Source of the DNA: Betaproteobacteria bacterium
GTDB taxonomy: Bacteria; Pseudomonadota; Gammaproteobacteria; Burkholderiales; Casimicrobiaceae
DNA length: 17,896 bases
Reading direction: 5' to 3'
Assembly (NCBI GenBank): GCA_005889025.1
Contig: VBCZ01000168.1
Coordinates: 1 to 17,896 of the forward strand
Part shown: positions 1 to 5,924 of the stretch, in pieces
Numbering within the stretch: the first letter of the stretch is position 1
How the letters are laid out: every line of letters starts with the position of its first letter
Position numbers and translations under genes: made by a program
The notes under the pieces: generated by a model
What the model saw: the letters and a program-made list of their open reading frames with translations, nothing else
Database searches by the model: none
Told to the model about the DNA's origin: nothing

Positions 1-303
1 GACGAGATTAGTTCTGCTTGGTCTCGGTACTTGACCTTCGCAATCCTCGTCGTTGGTGTTTCTGCCGGTGTCCGCATCTACGATCTGGAAAAGTACATTA
101 CGCCGCGGGGTGATAAAGACGCAAGAATTGTCGAACTCACTACAGATCGCTGGATTCTCGAGTTATATCGAACTGTGATCGAGACATTGCATGGCATTGC
201 CTGGATGTTGTTGGTCTTCTTCTTGGTCGCTCTTGTGGCGTATGTCATCGTTCGGTCCAGCGAGTTGAAGCGACAGCGAGAACATGAGGCCCCTAAGCCC
301 TAA
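1..303 (+). CDS. Small two-helix membrane protein, 5' partial
   Basis: The frame is open from the window edge, so the gene probably starts upstream. TTG at 31 is an alternative start. The visible 100 residues hold two hydrophobic segments, roughly residues 10-27 and 64-84. Between them is a polar stretch of about 35 residues, and a charged tail (RSSELKRQREHEAPKP) follows the second helix. This fits a small inner-membrane protein with one loop. No family is recognised. The TAA stop (301-303) is supplied by the R'' core of the following attC (CCC TAA C), so the gene and its recombination site overlap. Function unknown. Confidence 0.7.
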   Translation, partial: DEISSAWSRYLTFAILVVGVSAGVRIYDLEKYITPRGDKDARIVELTTDRWILELYRTVIETLHGIAWMLLVFFLVALVAYVIVRSSELKRQREHEAPKP

Positions 304-381
304 CTTCTTGCTCAACGCGGACGCTCCTCGGCGGGCCTGCGACCCGTCCGTCGTCGCGCCGGTTAGCTTGGTTCGTTAGGC
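298..381 (+). repeat. attC-1
   Basis: 84 bp. R'' CCCTAAC at 298-304 and R' GTTAGGC at 375-381. The inner arms (CTCAACGCGGACGC and GCGCCGGTTAGC) pair imperfectly. The loop is of the GGCGGGCCTGCGACCCGT type. This is a standard host-family site with an intact crossover triplet. Confidence 0.93.
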
Positions 382-439
382 GGCTTCAAGTACCTTGCGC
401 TATGGACTCCTTAGCAGGCCCTCCTCTGGAGTAGTCGAC

Positions 440-801
440 ATGTATTCAGGAAGCTGCCATTGCGGTCGCATTTCGTTTGAAGTTGCATTTCGTTTGAAGT
501 TGAAGGCGAGTTCTCGGAAGTCAAAGAGTGCAATTGTTCGCATTGCAGTCGCAAAGGGTATCTCCTTTGGTTCGTTCCGCGCGCCCAGCTGCGCCTCAAA
601 TCGTCCGAAGACAGCATGTCCACCTACAAGTTCAACAAGCATGTCATCAATCATCACTTCTGCCCCACCTGTGGCTGTGCACCATTCGGGACGGGTATAG
701 GGCCGGCTGGTGCCGCTATGGCCGCAGTTAACGTGCGTTGCCTTGAGGGTGTGGAACTTACAACGCTCAAGCGCGTTCCAGTCGATGGGCGCAGTCGATG
801 A
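440..801 (+). pseudogene. GFA-family (CENP-V/GFA fold) zinc protein, frameshifted by a tandem duplication
   Basis: From ATG 440 the frame reads MYSGSCHCGRISFEV, the start of the GFA family (proteins related to glutathione-dependent formaldehyde-activating enzyme). It then leaves frame inside a 17-bp tandem duplication (468-501). Removing one copy restores one continuous frame to TGA 799-801. The restored frame has the expected zinc-binding cysteines in order: SCHCG, ECNCSHC and FCPTCGC. It has about 115 residues, a plausible family length, so the duplication is the only visible lesion. Members bind zinc through these Cys clusters; the substrate is generally unknown. A second, intact but divergent GFA gene lies at 17368-17799. 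Confidence 0.85.
468..501 (+). repeat. 17-bp perfect tandem duplication inside the GFA gene
   Basis: The unit GCATTTCGTTTGAAGTT occurs twice back to back (468-484 and 485-501). Seventeen is not a multiple of three, so it shifts the reading frame. Deleting one copy joins the N-terminal CHC motif to the downstream Cys clusters in one frame. Confidence 0.95.
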
Positions 802-811
802 ACAATGAGCC

Positions 812-895
812 GCCTAACCTTTCGCTCAACCCGGACGCTCCTCGGCGGCGCTACGCGCCGTCCGTCGTCGCGCCGGTTAGCGTGGTTCGTTAGGC
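812..895 (+). repeat. attC-2
   Basis: 84 bp. R'' GCCTAAC 812-818 and R' GTTAGGC 889-895, perfectly complementary. The loop is of the GGCGGCGCTACGCGCCGT type. Intact host-family site. Confidence 0.95.
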
Positions 896-946
896 GTCAT
901 AGCAGTATTAGAACCACACACTTCATCGCTGAATAGGAGCGCTGCC

Positions 947-1132
947 GTGAAGCCTTTCACTACAGTCGCGGTTGTTTTCCTAGCGCTAATTGCGGTCGTT
1001 CACTTGCTTCGGCTCTTCGCTGGCTGGGAAATAACAGTCGTCGGGTTTGTCATCCCAGTATGGTGGAGTGCATTAGGCTTTCTCATTGCCGGTGGCCTGG
1101 CACTGATGGTTTGGCGCGAGGCACACACGTGA
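947..1132 (+). CDS. Small two-helix membrane protein
   Basis: 61 residues from GTG 947, preceded by AGGAG at 936-940 with normal spacing. Two hydrophobic helices fill most of the protein: residues about 5-24 (TVAVVFLALIAVVHLLRLFA) and about 31-54, ending in the charged WREAHT tail. A short polar turn (GWEIT) joins them. It resembles small conserved integral membrane proteins common in proteobacterial accessory regions, but I cannot name the family with certainty. It is the only gene between attC-2 and attC-3, a standard single-gene cassette. Function unknown. Confidence 0.7.
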   Translation: MKPFTTVAVVFLALIAVVHLLRLFAGWEITVVGFVIPVWWSALGFLIAGGLALMVWREAHT

Positions 1133-1136
1133 AGAG

Positions 1137-1216
1137 GCCTAACCACGCGGTCAACACGGACGCACACCGGTGGCGCTTCGCGCCTTGGTGGTCGCGGTTA
1201 CCTTGATTCGTTATGC
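1137..1216 (+). repeat. attC-3 (variant R')
   Basis: 80 bp. R'' GCCTAAC 1137-1143. R' is GTTATGC (1210-1216) instead of GTTAGGC, which breaks the GTTRRRY consensus at position 5 and the R''/R' pairing. Inner arms are recognisable, but the central sequence (GGTGGCGCTTCGCGCCTTGG) differs from neighbours. Confidence 0.85.
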
Positions 1217-1222
1217 CTCGCT

Positions 1223-1582
1223 ATGAGTTGCGTCTTGCGAATCTCCGCGCCGCGCTTGGACGATTGCTTGTCGCAAGTGTCGATTAAACCGTATCGCGTG
1301 GAACGTGGAACCGCACATTTCGACGTCAGCGCCTCCGACTTTGACGACTTCACGGGACAGATCAATGACGCAATCGCCTTCCTCCGTTCCCAAGCGGCAG
1401 AGATAAGGCTAATGATGAATGAACCTAGCGCAGATGGCGTTTTAGACTTTGCGATCGAATGGCGGGATGTCGCAGCTCAGTTCGATACCTTTCCGCCGAA
1501 CTGGTTCGCGAAGCAAGCAACCTCGGTCTTGCGTTGGAGGTCCCACTATCCCGCCACGGAGCAGCATAGTGACGAGGCCTAA
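1223..1582 (+). CDS. Conserved hypothetical soluble protein (119 aa)
   Basis: ATG 1223 lies only 7 bp after the preceding attC, so little room is left for a cassette-borne promoter or RBS. The 119-residue product begins MSCVLRISAPRLDDCL and has no signal peptide or membrane helix. It mixes predicted beta (VSIKPYRVERGTAHFDVSA) with a central helical stretch (FTGQINDAIAFLRSQAAEIRL cut short here). This layout recalls DUF4279-like immunity/hypothetical proteins, but the match is weak and no catalytic motif is seen. The TAA stop (1580-1582) is contributed by the R'' core of attC-4. Function unknown. Confidence 0.7.
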   Translation: MSCVLRISAPRLDDCLSQVSIKPYRVERGTAHFDVSASDFDDFTGQINDAIAFLRSQAAEIRLMMNEPSADGVLDFAIEWRDVAAQFDTFPPNWFAKQATSVLRWRSHYPATEQHSDEA

Positions 1583-1660
1583 CCTCTCGCTCAACCCGGA
1601 CGCTCCTCGGCGGGCCTGCGGCCCGTCCGTCGTCGCGCCGGTTAGCTTGGTTCGTTAGGC
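1577..1660 (+). repeat. attC-4
   Basis: 84 bp. R'' GCCTAAC 1577-1583 and R' GTTAGGC 1654-1660, perfectly complementary. The loop is of the GGCGGGCCTGCGGCCCGT type, essentially the same as attC-8. It also supplies the stop codon of the gene before it. Confidence 0.95.
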
Positions 1661-1916
1661 CGCGCTTGAGGACAGTGACCGTCCCGGCAGGGTAACCGAC
1701 AATGCTTTCGTCGAGTCATTCTTCCACTCAATGAAGGCCGAAGCGTTTCACGGCAACCGTTTCGACCAGGATCAAGAGGTGGTCGGCGTTCTGCGTCGCT
1801 ACCTGCCTTTCTACAACCGCGATAGACTGCACTCATCGCTAAACTACTTGTCGCCGACGACGTATGAGCAACGGCTGGCTTAGATCCCCGGTGTCAACAA
1901 AATCGGGCGAAGATTC
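1661..1916 (+). mobile_element. IS3-family insertion sequence, right-end remnant
   Basis: Only the 3' part of an IS is present. It comprises the C-terminal transposase codons (1662-1883) and then a segment, TGTCAACAAAATCGGGCGAA and onward (1892-1916), that looks like an IS3-group terminal inverted repeat. On the left the remnant begins directly after the R' core of attC-4. On the right it abuts the middle of another attC (attC-5), whose left half is missing. The likely history is insertion into an attC followed by loss of the IS left part. Confidence 0.7.
1662..1883 (+). pseudogene. IS3-type transposase OrfB, C-terminal fragment (DDE domain end)
   Basis: The frame is open from the cassette boundary to TAG 1881-1883, about 73 residues. 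It reads DNAFVESFFHSMKAEAFHG, then YLPFYNRDRLHSSLNYLSP and YEQRLA. This is the terminal part of the IS3-family integrase-core transposase. The Glu in VESFF corresponds to the last acidic residue of the DDE triad. The first two Asp residues and the whole N-terminal half are absent, so it is inactive. The gene has no start of its own, because the coding frame is cut exactly at the R' core of attC-4. Confidence 0.87.
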
Positions 1917-1917
1917 C

Positions 1918-1977
1918 CGCTCGCCTGCGGCGCTCACGCGCCGTCCGCTCGCGGCCGGCTAGCTTGGTTCGTTAGAG
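1918..1977 (+). repeat. attC-5, right half only
   Basis: From about 1918 the sequence matches the central loop (GGCGCTCACGCGCCGTCC) and right arm (GCCGGCTAGCTTGGTTC) of the host attC family. It ends in R' GTTAGAG (1971-1977). R'' and the left inner arm are missing, replaced by the IS3 right end. It should not fold as a working attC. Confidence 0.85.
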
Positions 1978-1985
1978 GTCAGTCG

Positions 1986-2297
1986 TTGCCATTGGCCGCT
2001 TGGGAAGACAAGTTGCTTACCGGTTCCTATAACATTGCAGGTCAAACAATTGTTGATCCGCCAGCTACTGAAGTTCAAAACACGCATATATATTTCGCTC
2101 TTTCTGGCATGTCGGCCCAGGATCTGTACAACAGCATGAAGGTCCGAGCCAAACCAGACGTTTGCCGCGGGGGTGGTGCTCTCACCAAATCCATTGGCCA
2201 AATGCGATGCACGCGCTCCGCTACTGGCAGGCAGTTTCAATGTTGGTTCGCCATCGACATCGCGAGCCAACGCATTACCGGCGGGGTTGTGTGCTGA
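1986..2297 (+). CDS. Conserved hypothetical protein, N-terminus uncertain
   Basis: TTG 1986 is the first usable start after attC-5, and the same frame is open back into that attC. The 103 residues contain LTGSYNIAGQTIVDPP, then IYFALSGMSAQDLYNSMKV, four cysteines (VCRGG, MRCTRS, QCWF and a final VVC) and end in TGGVVC. Paired cysteines suggest a periplasmic protein with disulfides, but no signal peptide is present. The 5' end may therefore have been lost when the neighbouring attC was damaged. No family name can be given with confidence. Confidence 0.55.
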   Translation: MPLAAWEDKLLTGSYNIAGQTIVDPPATEVQNTHIYFALSGMSAQDLYNSMKVRAKPDVCRGGGALTKSIGQMRCTRSATGRQFQCWFAIDIASQRITGGVVC

Positions 2298-2313
2298 GCA
2301 TGCGCCGCGTGAC

Positions 2314-2397
2314 CCCTAACCTCTCGCTCAACGCGGACGCTCCTCGGCGGCGCCTGCGCGCCGTCCGCTCGGCGCCGGTTAGCTTGGTTCGTTGGGC
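2314..2397 (+). repeat. attC-6
   Basis: 84 bp. R'' CCCTAAC 2314-2320 and R' GTTGGGC 2391-2397, both within consensus. The loop is of the GGCGGCGCCTGCGCGCCGTCC type, with GCTCGGCGCCGG in the right arm. Confidence 0.93.
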
Positions 2398-2447
2398 GTC
2401 ACGGCACGGCAACGTACGCTAGAGAGTGTCGAGCATAGGAGGTGAAT

Positions 2448-3503
2448 ATGAAGCGTTTCTCTATCGCGATAGCGTTCGTCGTCGGTGTGTGGTTGGCACC
2501 CTTTGTACCGATGGCGGAAGCCGCTCCATGTCTTATGGTCACGTTGACAGGCACGCAGAGTGGTCCGTCGGTTTTCAACGGTCAGGCTGGCGCTGGAACG
2601 CTTGTGCGTTACGGCGACGACAGCAACGATTGCGCGGCCATGAAACTCCAGTTCGACGCCGGACGTGGCACAAACATGCGCTTGTCACAGATCGATGTGA
2701 GTCCGGTACAGCTCAATGCGATCTTCTTTACGCACATGCATGGAGATCACACGGAGGGCTTTGCCGACGTCATGATGCTGCGCTGGTACTTCAAGGGGCC
2801 AAAGATCGACATCGTCTGCAGTTCAGATGCAACATCTGTTCTGGGACACACCAACAGCTGCCGAAAATTTGTGATGCATGTTGCGGATGCATTCCTCCAG
2901 TCCGGCGAGATCGCCGAGCGCCGCTCCGAGGACAACGCGCGTCTCGCGGGCGGCCCAGTCGATTTGATCAATGTGATCACGTTCGATCCGAAGGATGAGC
3001 CGCAGGTCGTCTGGTCCTCCGGTGACGTAAAAGTAAGCGCGATCCGGTCTACTCATACTGCAGGCCATGCGTCCTATCGCGTAGACACGCCAGCTGGAAG
3101 TGTGGTGATCGGCGGTGATGCAGGCAACGATGTGCTCGTGCCGCCACGAGCTTCCTCGACATCGGAGCAAGTGGAGAAATTGGCGAAGGGGGTAGACATC
3201 ATCGTGCACTCAGCGTTCCACCCCGTTATGGGGCCGGACCAGGGCAGCGGTTTTCCGCCGCGATCCTTTTATCGCCAAAGCCTGGCCTCCGATCTCGGCG
3301 CCATGGCACAGCGCGTGGGAGCGAAGCACCTAATGCTCACACATCTTGGCCCATCGCTCGGAGCAGTGATACACAACCAATGGAAGGTTCCGGGCGGTCC
3401 GTTGACGCAAGCGGATTACCGCAAAACGGTCGAGGCGGGCGGTTTCACCGGAAATACGATTGTGGGAACCGACCTTGCGACCCTGCGGCTTCCGGCGAAG
3501 TAA
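2448..3503 (+). CDS. Secreted MBL-fold metallo-hydrolase
   Basis: ATG 2448 is chosen because AGGAGG (2437-2442) sits at ideal spacing. The in-frame GTG 2442 overlaps that RBS. The 351-residue product starts with a signal peptide (MKRFSIAIAFVVG..., cleavage near AEA|APC), so it acts in the periplasm or outside. The metallo-beta-lactamase signature HMHGDH is at residues 96-101. Further likely metal ligands are His in STHTAGH (203/207), Asp in IGGDAG (224) and His in IVHSAFH (254). The layout suits the RNase Z/arylsulfatase-like branch of the fold rather than classical beta-lactamases, so the substrate is unknown. It is the longest gene of the window and its attC is of a foreign type, suggesting recent capture. 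Confidence 0.9.
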   Translation: MKRFSIAIAFVVGVWLAPFVPMAEAAPCLMVTLTGTQSGPSVFNGQAGAGTLVRYGDDSNDCAAMKLQFDAGRGTNMRLSQIDVSPVQLNAIFFTHMHGDHTEGFADVMMLRWYFKGPKIDIVCSSDATSVLGHTNSCRKFVMHVADAFLQSGEIAERRSEDNARLAGGPVDLINVITFDPKDEPQVVWSSGDVKVSAIRSTHTAGHASYRVDTPAGSVVIGGDAGNDVLVPPRASSTSEQVEKLAKGVDIIVHSAFHPVMGPDQGSGFPPRSFYRQSLASDLGAMAQRVGAKHLMLTHLGPSLGAVIHNQWKVPGGPLTQADYRKTVEAGGFTGNTIVGTDLATLRLPAK

Positions 3504-3610
3504 ACGAGTTTCGCGTTTGTCGATGACTTGGCGCTAGCGAGAGCTAGAAACGTTCGAGATGGTGCAATCAACTCGCAGGCAACATTGCCTCCTCTCGCTG
3601 GGGAGGCGAC

Positions 3611-3673
3611 GCCCAACCCACCGTTGCAGCGGACGCGCGGCAAGCGGCGCGCCGCTGAACGCGCACGTTAGGC
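3611..3673 (+). repeat. attC-7, short and of a different family
   Basis: Only 63 bp. R'' GCCCAAC 3611-3617 and R' GTTAGGC 3667-3673. Inner arms GCAGCGGACGCGC and GCGCGCCGCTGAACGCGC pair well but differ from the CTCAACCCGGACGC / GCCGGTTAGC arms of the host family. It resembles the short sites of mobile or other species' cassettes. Confidence 0.85.
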
Positions 3674-3680
3674 CGCTTGC

Positions 3681-4166
3681 GTGTTGTACACCCGCCGCAC
3701 CATTATTTCGGCGCTACTAGCCGCCCCGCTGATTGCCTGTCAATCAACGGACAGCTCAAATCAGGAGCAACGCTTAATGTATGGCCTTATCGGAAAGATT
3801 CGCGCGGTTCCCGGTCAGCGCGATGCCTTAGCTTCACTGTTGATCCAAGCTACTTCCGCAATGCCCGGTTGCCTGAGTTACATTGTCGCCGCGGATCTGA
3901 TCGACCCCGATGCTTTGTGGGTCACGGAGGTCTGGGACTCGTCAACGAGTCATCGTGCCTCGCTAAATCTCCCAGCCGTGCAGCAAGCTATTGCGAAGCG
4001 CAAGCCGCTCATTGCAGGCTTCGGTGGAACGATTCGAAACCGAGCCTCTCGGTGGCTTCGGTCTACGTCCAAAATGAATGAGCGGCCTAACCTCTCGCTC
4101 AACGCGGACGCTCCTCGGCGGGCCTGCGGCCCGTCCGTCGTCGCGCCGGTCAGCTTGGTTCGTTAG
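3681..4166 (+). CDS. ABM-domain lipoprotein (antibiotic-biosynthesis-monooxygenase fold), attC-encoded tail
   Basis: From GTG 3681 the N-terminus MLYTRRTIISALLAAPLIAC is a lipoprotein signal with lipobox LIAC, followed by a short linker. The ABM domain starts at MYGLIGKIRAVPGQRDAL and continues with a central DALWVTEVWDSS strand typical of these small dimeric alpha+beta-barrel proteins. ATG 3778 could alternatively give a cytosolic form lacking the signal. ABM proteins range from quinone monooxygenases to structural homologues without known activity. There is no stop before attC-8, so the frame runs through the site and ends at TAG in R'. This adds a tail of about 28 residues (PNLSLNADAPRRACGP...). 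Confidence 0.75.
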   Translation: MLYTRRTIISALLAAPLIACQSTDSSNQEQRLMYGLIGKIRAVPGQRDALASLLIQATSAMPGCLSYIVAADLIDPDALWVTEVWDSSTSHRASLNLPAVQQAIAKRKPLIAGFGGTIRNRASRWLRSTSKMNERPNLSLNADAPRRACGPSVVAPVSLVR

Positions 4167-4168
4167 GC
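4085..4168 (+). repeat. attC-8
   Basis: 84 bp. R'' GCCTAAC 4085-4091 and R' GTTAGGC 4162-4168. The loop is of the GGCGGGCCTGCGGCCCGT type, nearly identical to attC-4. The upstream gene is translated through it. Confidence 0.95.
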
Positions 4169-4207
4169 CGCAGACGATCCTCAGGTTTGACATGCCATCA
4201 ATAGCAT

Positions 4208-4348
4208 ATGCATGACACGCGCAAAGATTACGGCGAGCCCGGCATCATCTGTTACGCCCTGCTTTCGGACCGCTTGGTGGTGATTGGCTATACGCCGAGA
4301 GGCGCTACGCGCCATGTTTTCAGAATGCCGAAAGTCCAATCATCGTGA
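4208..4348 (+). pseudogene. brnT: BrnT toxin, N-terminally truncated
   Basis: A 46-codon frame from ATG 4208 to TGA 4346-4348 reads DTRKDYGEPG, then LVVIGYTPRGATRHVFRMPK. This is the second half of the BrnT RNase toxin family (usual length about 90 aa; the region after the conserved DYGE-R motif, with the V-VTPRG-RH strand). The N-terminal half, normally with the D-xK-x-N-x-KHG segment, is absent. An in-frame TAG at 4202-4204 and the attC-8 boundary only 39 bp upstream leave no room for it. The stop overlaps the start of brnA (GTGA, 4 nt), the standard BrnTA operon order. The truncated toxin is unlikely to be active. Confidence 0.82.
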
Positions 4349-4614
4349 GAAAGTCCGTCTTGCGCCGTACTTTGAAATCTGACCTTGCCAAGGTCGATAC
4401 GCATTCCATTCGTCCGCGCGAATACGAAGAGCTACCTGAACTTACGGAAGAAGCTTTGTCGCGCGCGGTCGTGAAGAAAGGTGGACGACCGCGCTCTACC
4501 AATCCGCGAAAGCTAATTTCCATTCGCCTCCCAGTCGATGTTATCGAGCGCTGGAAGGCCACTGGCCCGGGTTGGCAAACGCGCATCGCTGCGCGCCTAA
4601 GCAAGGTTCGCTAA
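4345..4614 (+). CDS. brnA: BrnA antitoxin (DUF4415-type)
   Basis: 89 residues from GTG 4345, overlapping the BrnT stop by 4 nt, so it is translationally coupled. The N-terminal half is charged and disordered-looking. The C-terminal part ISIRLPVDVIERWKATGPGW and QTRIAARL is the classic BrnA ribbon-helix-helix/DUF4415 signature, which binds the operator and, with its partner, neutralises BrnT. Length and motifs look complete. With only half a toxin left, it may persist as a solitary antitoxin or anti-addiction module against BrnT elsewhere in the genome. That last point is inference. Confidence 0.9.
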   Translation: MRKSVLRRTLKSDLAKVDTHSIRPREYEELPELTEEALSRAVVKKGGRPRSTNPRKLISIRLPVDVIERWKATGPGWQTRIAARLSKVR

Positions 4615-4624
4615 TGTCCGTGCA

Positions 4625-4709
4625 ACCCAACCTCTCGCTCAACCCGGACGCCTCGCCGGCGGCGCTTGCGCGCCGTCCGCTCGGCGCCCGTTAGTTTGGT
4701 TCGTTAGGG
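4625..4709 (+). repeat. attC-9
   Basis: 85 bp. R'' ACCCAAC 4625-4631 and R' GTTAGGG 4703-4709. The final G deviates from GTTRRRY. The loop is of the CTCGCCGGCGGCGCTTGCGC type, and the right arm is GCGCCCGTTAGTTTGG. Confidence 0.9.
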
Positions 4710-4713
4710 CACA

Positions 4714-5007
4714 GTGCATCGTGCGACCGCCGGCTTCATTAGCGCCTCAGCCATCGCGATCGCTGTAGTCGGTCTCGCATTCCTTGTTGCTCCCCGTGCC
4801 TGTGAAGGAGGCTTGGAACTATACGTTTGGTGCGGCGGTACGGCTCTACTCGTGCTGCTCGCGCTACCGTTCGCCGCGCACATTGGCCGCTCAATATTGG
4901 TTCGGGTCGTTTGGGCGTTGGGCTTCGTGGTCCTTGGCGCCGGCGCATGGTTCGCCGGCCTTTTCACCGCTAACGTCCGCTTTATTTGTGGGTTGGGGTA
5001 TCTCTAG
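4714..5007 (+). CDS. Small three-helix membrane protein
   Basis: 97 residues from GTG 4714, only 4 bp after the attC-9 R' core, with no visible Shine-Dalgarno. Expression may therefore depend on upstream read-through or a different start. Three hydrophobic segments are clear: about residues 8-27, 37-54 and 63-88 (VVWALGFVVLGAGAWFAGLF in the last). A short loop with Cys (RACEGGLELYVWCGG) lies between helices 1 and 2. No family is recognised. It is the sole gene of its cassette. Confidence 0.65.
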   Translation: MHRATAGFISASAIAIAVVGLAFLVAPRACEGGLELYVWCGGTALLVLLALPFAAHIGRSILVRVVWALGFVVLGAGAWFAGLFTANVRFICGLGYL

Positions 5008-5035
5008 TGTAAAAGCTCATGGCTGTCCCACTGTG

Positions 5036-5119
5036 CCCTAACCTTTCGCTCAACCCGGACGCTCCTCGGCGGCGCTACGCGCCGTCCGTCGTCGCGCCGG
5101 TTAGCTTGGTTCGTTAGGC
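5036..5119 (+). repeat. attC-10
   Basis: 84 bp. R'' CCCTAAC 5036-5042 and R' GTTAGGC 5113-5119. The loop is of the GGCGGCGCTACGCGCCGT type, as in attC-2. Intact. Confidence 0.95.
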
Positions 5120-5182
5120 GTCAAATCAACGACTTCGCTAAAACGGGTTAAGGGTCAGCGTGCTGATCCTCCGTGACCCGGC

Positions 5183-5557
5183 TTAGTGGCCGGCCGCGAG
5201 CCCGATGATGGTCTCGAAGCCACCCCAGAACATGCGCTTGCCGTCGAAGGGCATCTTCGAGGGGTCCATCGACTCCTTGAGCTGCGGATCCTCCATGACC
5301 GCCTTGCTGATGCGGTCCCGGTCCTCCTTGTTCTGATACACGACCCACGCCAACGCGATCACCTCGCCATCCTTGAGCTGCACGGCCTGAGGAAACGACG
5401 TGACCTTGCCCGGCTGAGCGTCGTCGCTGATCGAGTCGGAGTAATACAAAGCACCGTGGCGCAGGTGGGCGTTGCCCCATTCCGCGGACATGCGTTTGTA
5501 GGTGTCGAGGTTGGCTCGGGGAACCGGGATGACGATAGCGTCGATGTATTTCGACAT
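5183..5557 (-). CDS. DUF1428-family protein, reverse-oriented cassette gene
   Basis: The start is placed at the ATG whose complement is CAT 5555-5557. It is preceded on the minus strand by GGAGG (5562-5566) at good spacing. A longer frame upstream lacks family similarity. The 124-residue product begins MSKYIDAIVIPVPRANLDTY. It contains GKVTSFPQAVQLKDGE and ends DPSKMPFDGKRMFWGGFE, all hallmarks of DUF1428 (YbaA-like, ABM-like ferredoxin fold, function unknown). The gene points against the array, so integron-derived transcription would be antisense. It must rely on its own promoter in the 233-bp gap to attC-11. Confidence 0.9.
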   Translation of the reverse strand: MSKYIDAIVIPVPRANLDTYKRMSAEWGNAHLRHGALYYSDSISDDAQPGKVTSFPQAVQLKDGEVIALAWVVYQNKEDRDRISKAVMEDPQLKESMDPSKMPFDGKRMFWGGFETIIGLAAGH

Positions 5558-5790
5558 GGGACCTCCGCTGGCGTAAAGGCAGTTGGACCGGTCGCTCCCG
5601 CCGCCGTTCCGCTTCGGACCACGGCGTCGGGTCAGCGGCCGACTGCGCCGCAAATCGGGTTCGGAAGCCGGCGGCATCGCCGGTACGAGGAGTAATCCGG
5701 CCCGGCTTTCCGGAAGGCCTCCGAGTTTGAAGCACGCCGACATAAAATGCGTATGGCCGGTTCTGGCCCGAATCCGGACACCGATATGAA
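5558..5790 (-). other. Long leader/promoter region of the reverse DUF1428 gene
   Basis: 233 bp between the DUF1428 start and attC-11 hold no supported gene on either strand. It should carry the minus-strand promoter, but I see no convincing -35/-10 pair. A GCCGGCGGCATCGCCGGTAC stretch can form a small hairpin. Confidence 0.35.
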
Positions 5791-5868
5791 ACCTAACCAC
5801 TCGGCCAACCCGGACGACCTCGCCGGCGGAGCTTACGCGCCGTCTGCTCGGCGCTTGGTTCGTCGGGT
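5791..5868 (+). repeat. attC-11, degenerate right side
   Basis: 78 bp. R'' ACCTAAC 5791-5797 is good, but R' is GTCGGGT (5862-5868), with the crossover TT changed to TC. The right inner arm has lost the CCGGTTAGC segment (GGCGCTTGGTTCG follows directly). Probably inactive. Confidence 0.8.
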
Positions 5869-5870
5869 GT

Positions 5871-5907
5871 CGTCAAGACCAGCGACGTCTTGACGCTATA
5901 ACGTCAA
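5871..5907 (+). promoter_or_regulatory. Overlapping inverted repeats, likely autoregulatory operator/promoter of the RHH-RelE pair
   Basis: CGTCAAGAC (5871-5879) and GTCTTGACG (5887-5895) form a perfect 9-bp inverted repeat. TTGACG (5890-5895) and CGTCAA (5902-5907) form a second, sharing its arm. TTGACG could also be a -35 box, with a weak TACGCT -10 17 bp later. It ends 17 bp before the antitoxin ATG at 5925, where ribbon-helix-helix antitoxins normally bind to repress their own operon. Confidence 0.65.
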
Positions 5908-5924
5908 AGCGTTACGCTCCGCAA

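Noticed and set aside
400..657. Minus-strand frame opposite the GFA pseudogene
   Set aside because: It has no recognisable features, and the sense-strand zinc motifs explain the sequence.
2162..2422. Open frames ending in LSLN-x-DAPRR-like tails (also 1449-1658, 6197-6490)
   Set aside because: The upstream parts are alternative frames of better-supported genes. Only the shared attC reading produces the similar ends.
3590..3610. GCCTCC...GGGAGGC hairpin after the MBL gene as a Rho-independent terminator
   Set aside because: There is no following U-tract and the hairpin lies against attC-7. Not enough for a terminator call.
4187..4215. TTGACA as a -35 box for brnTA
   Set aside because: No acceptable -10 lies at 16-18 bp, and it would overlap the start at 4208.
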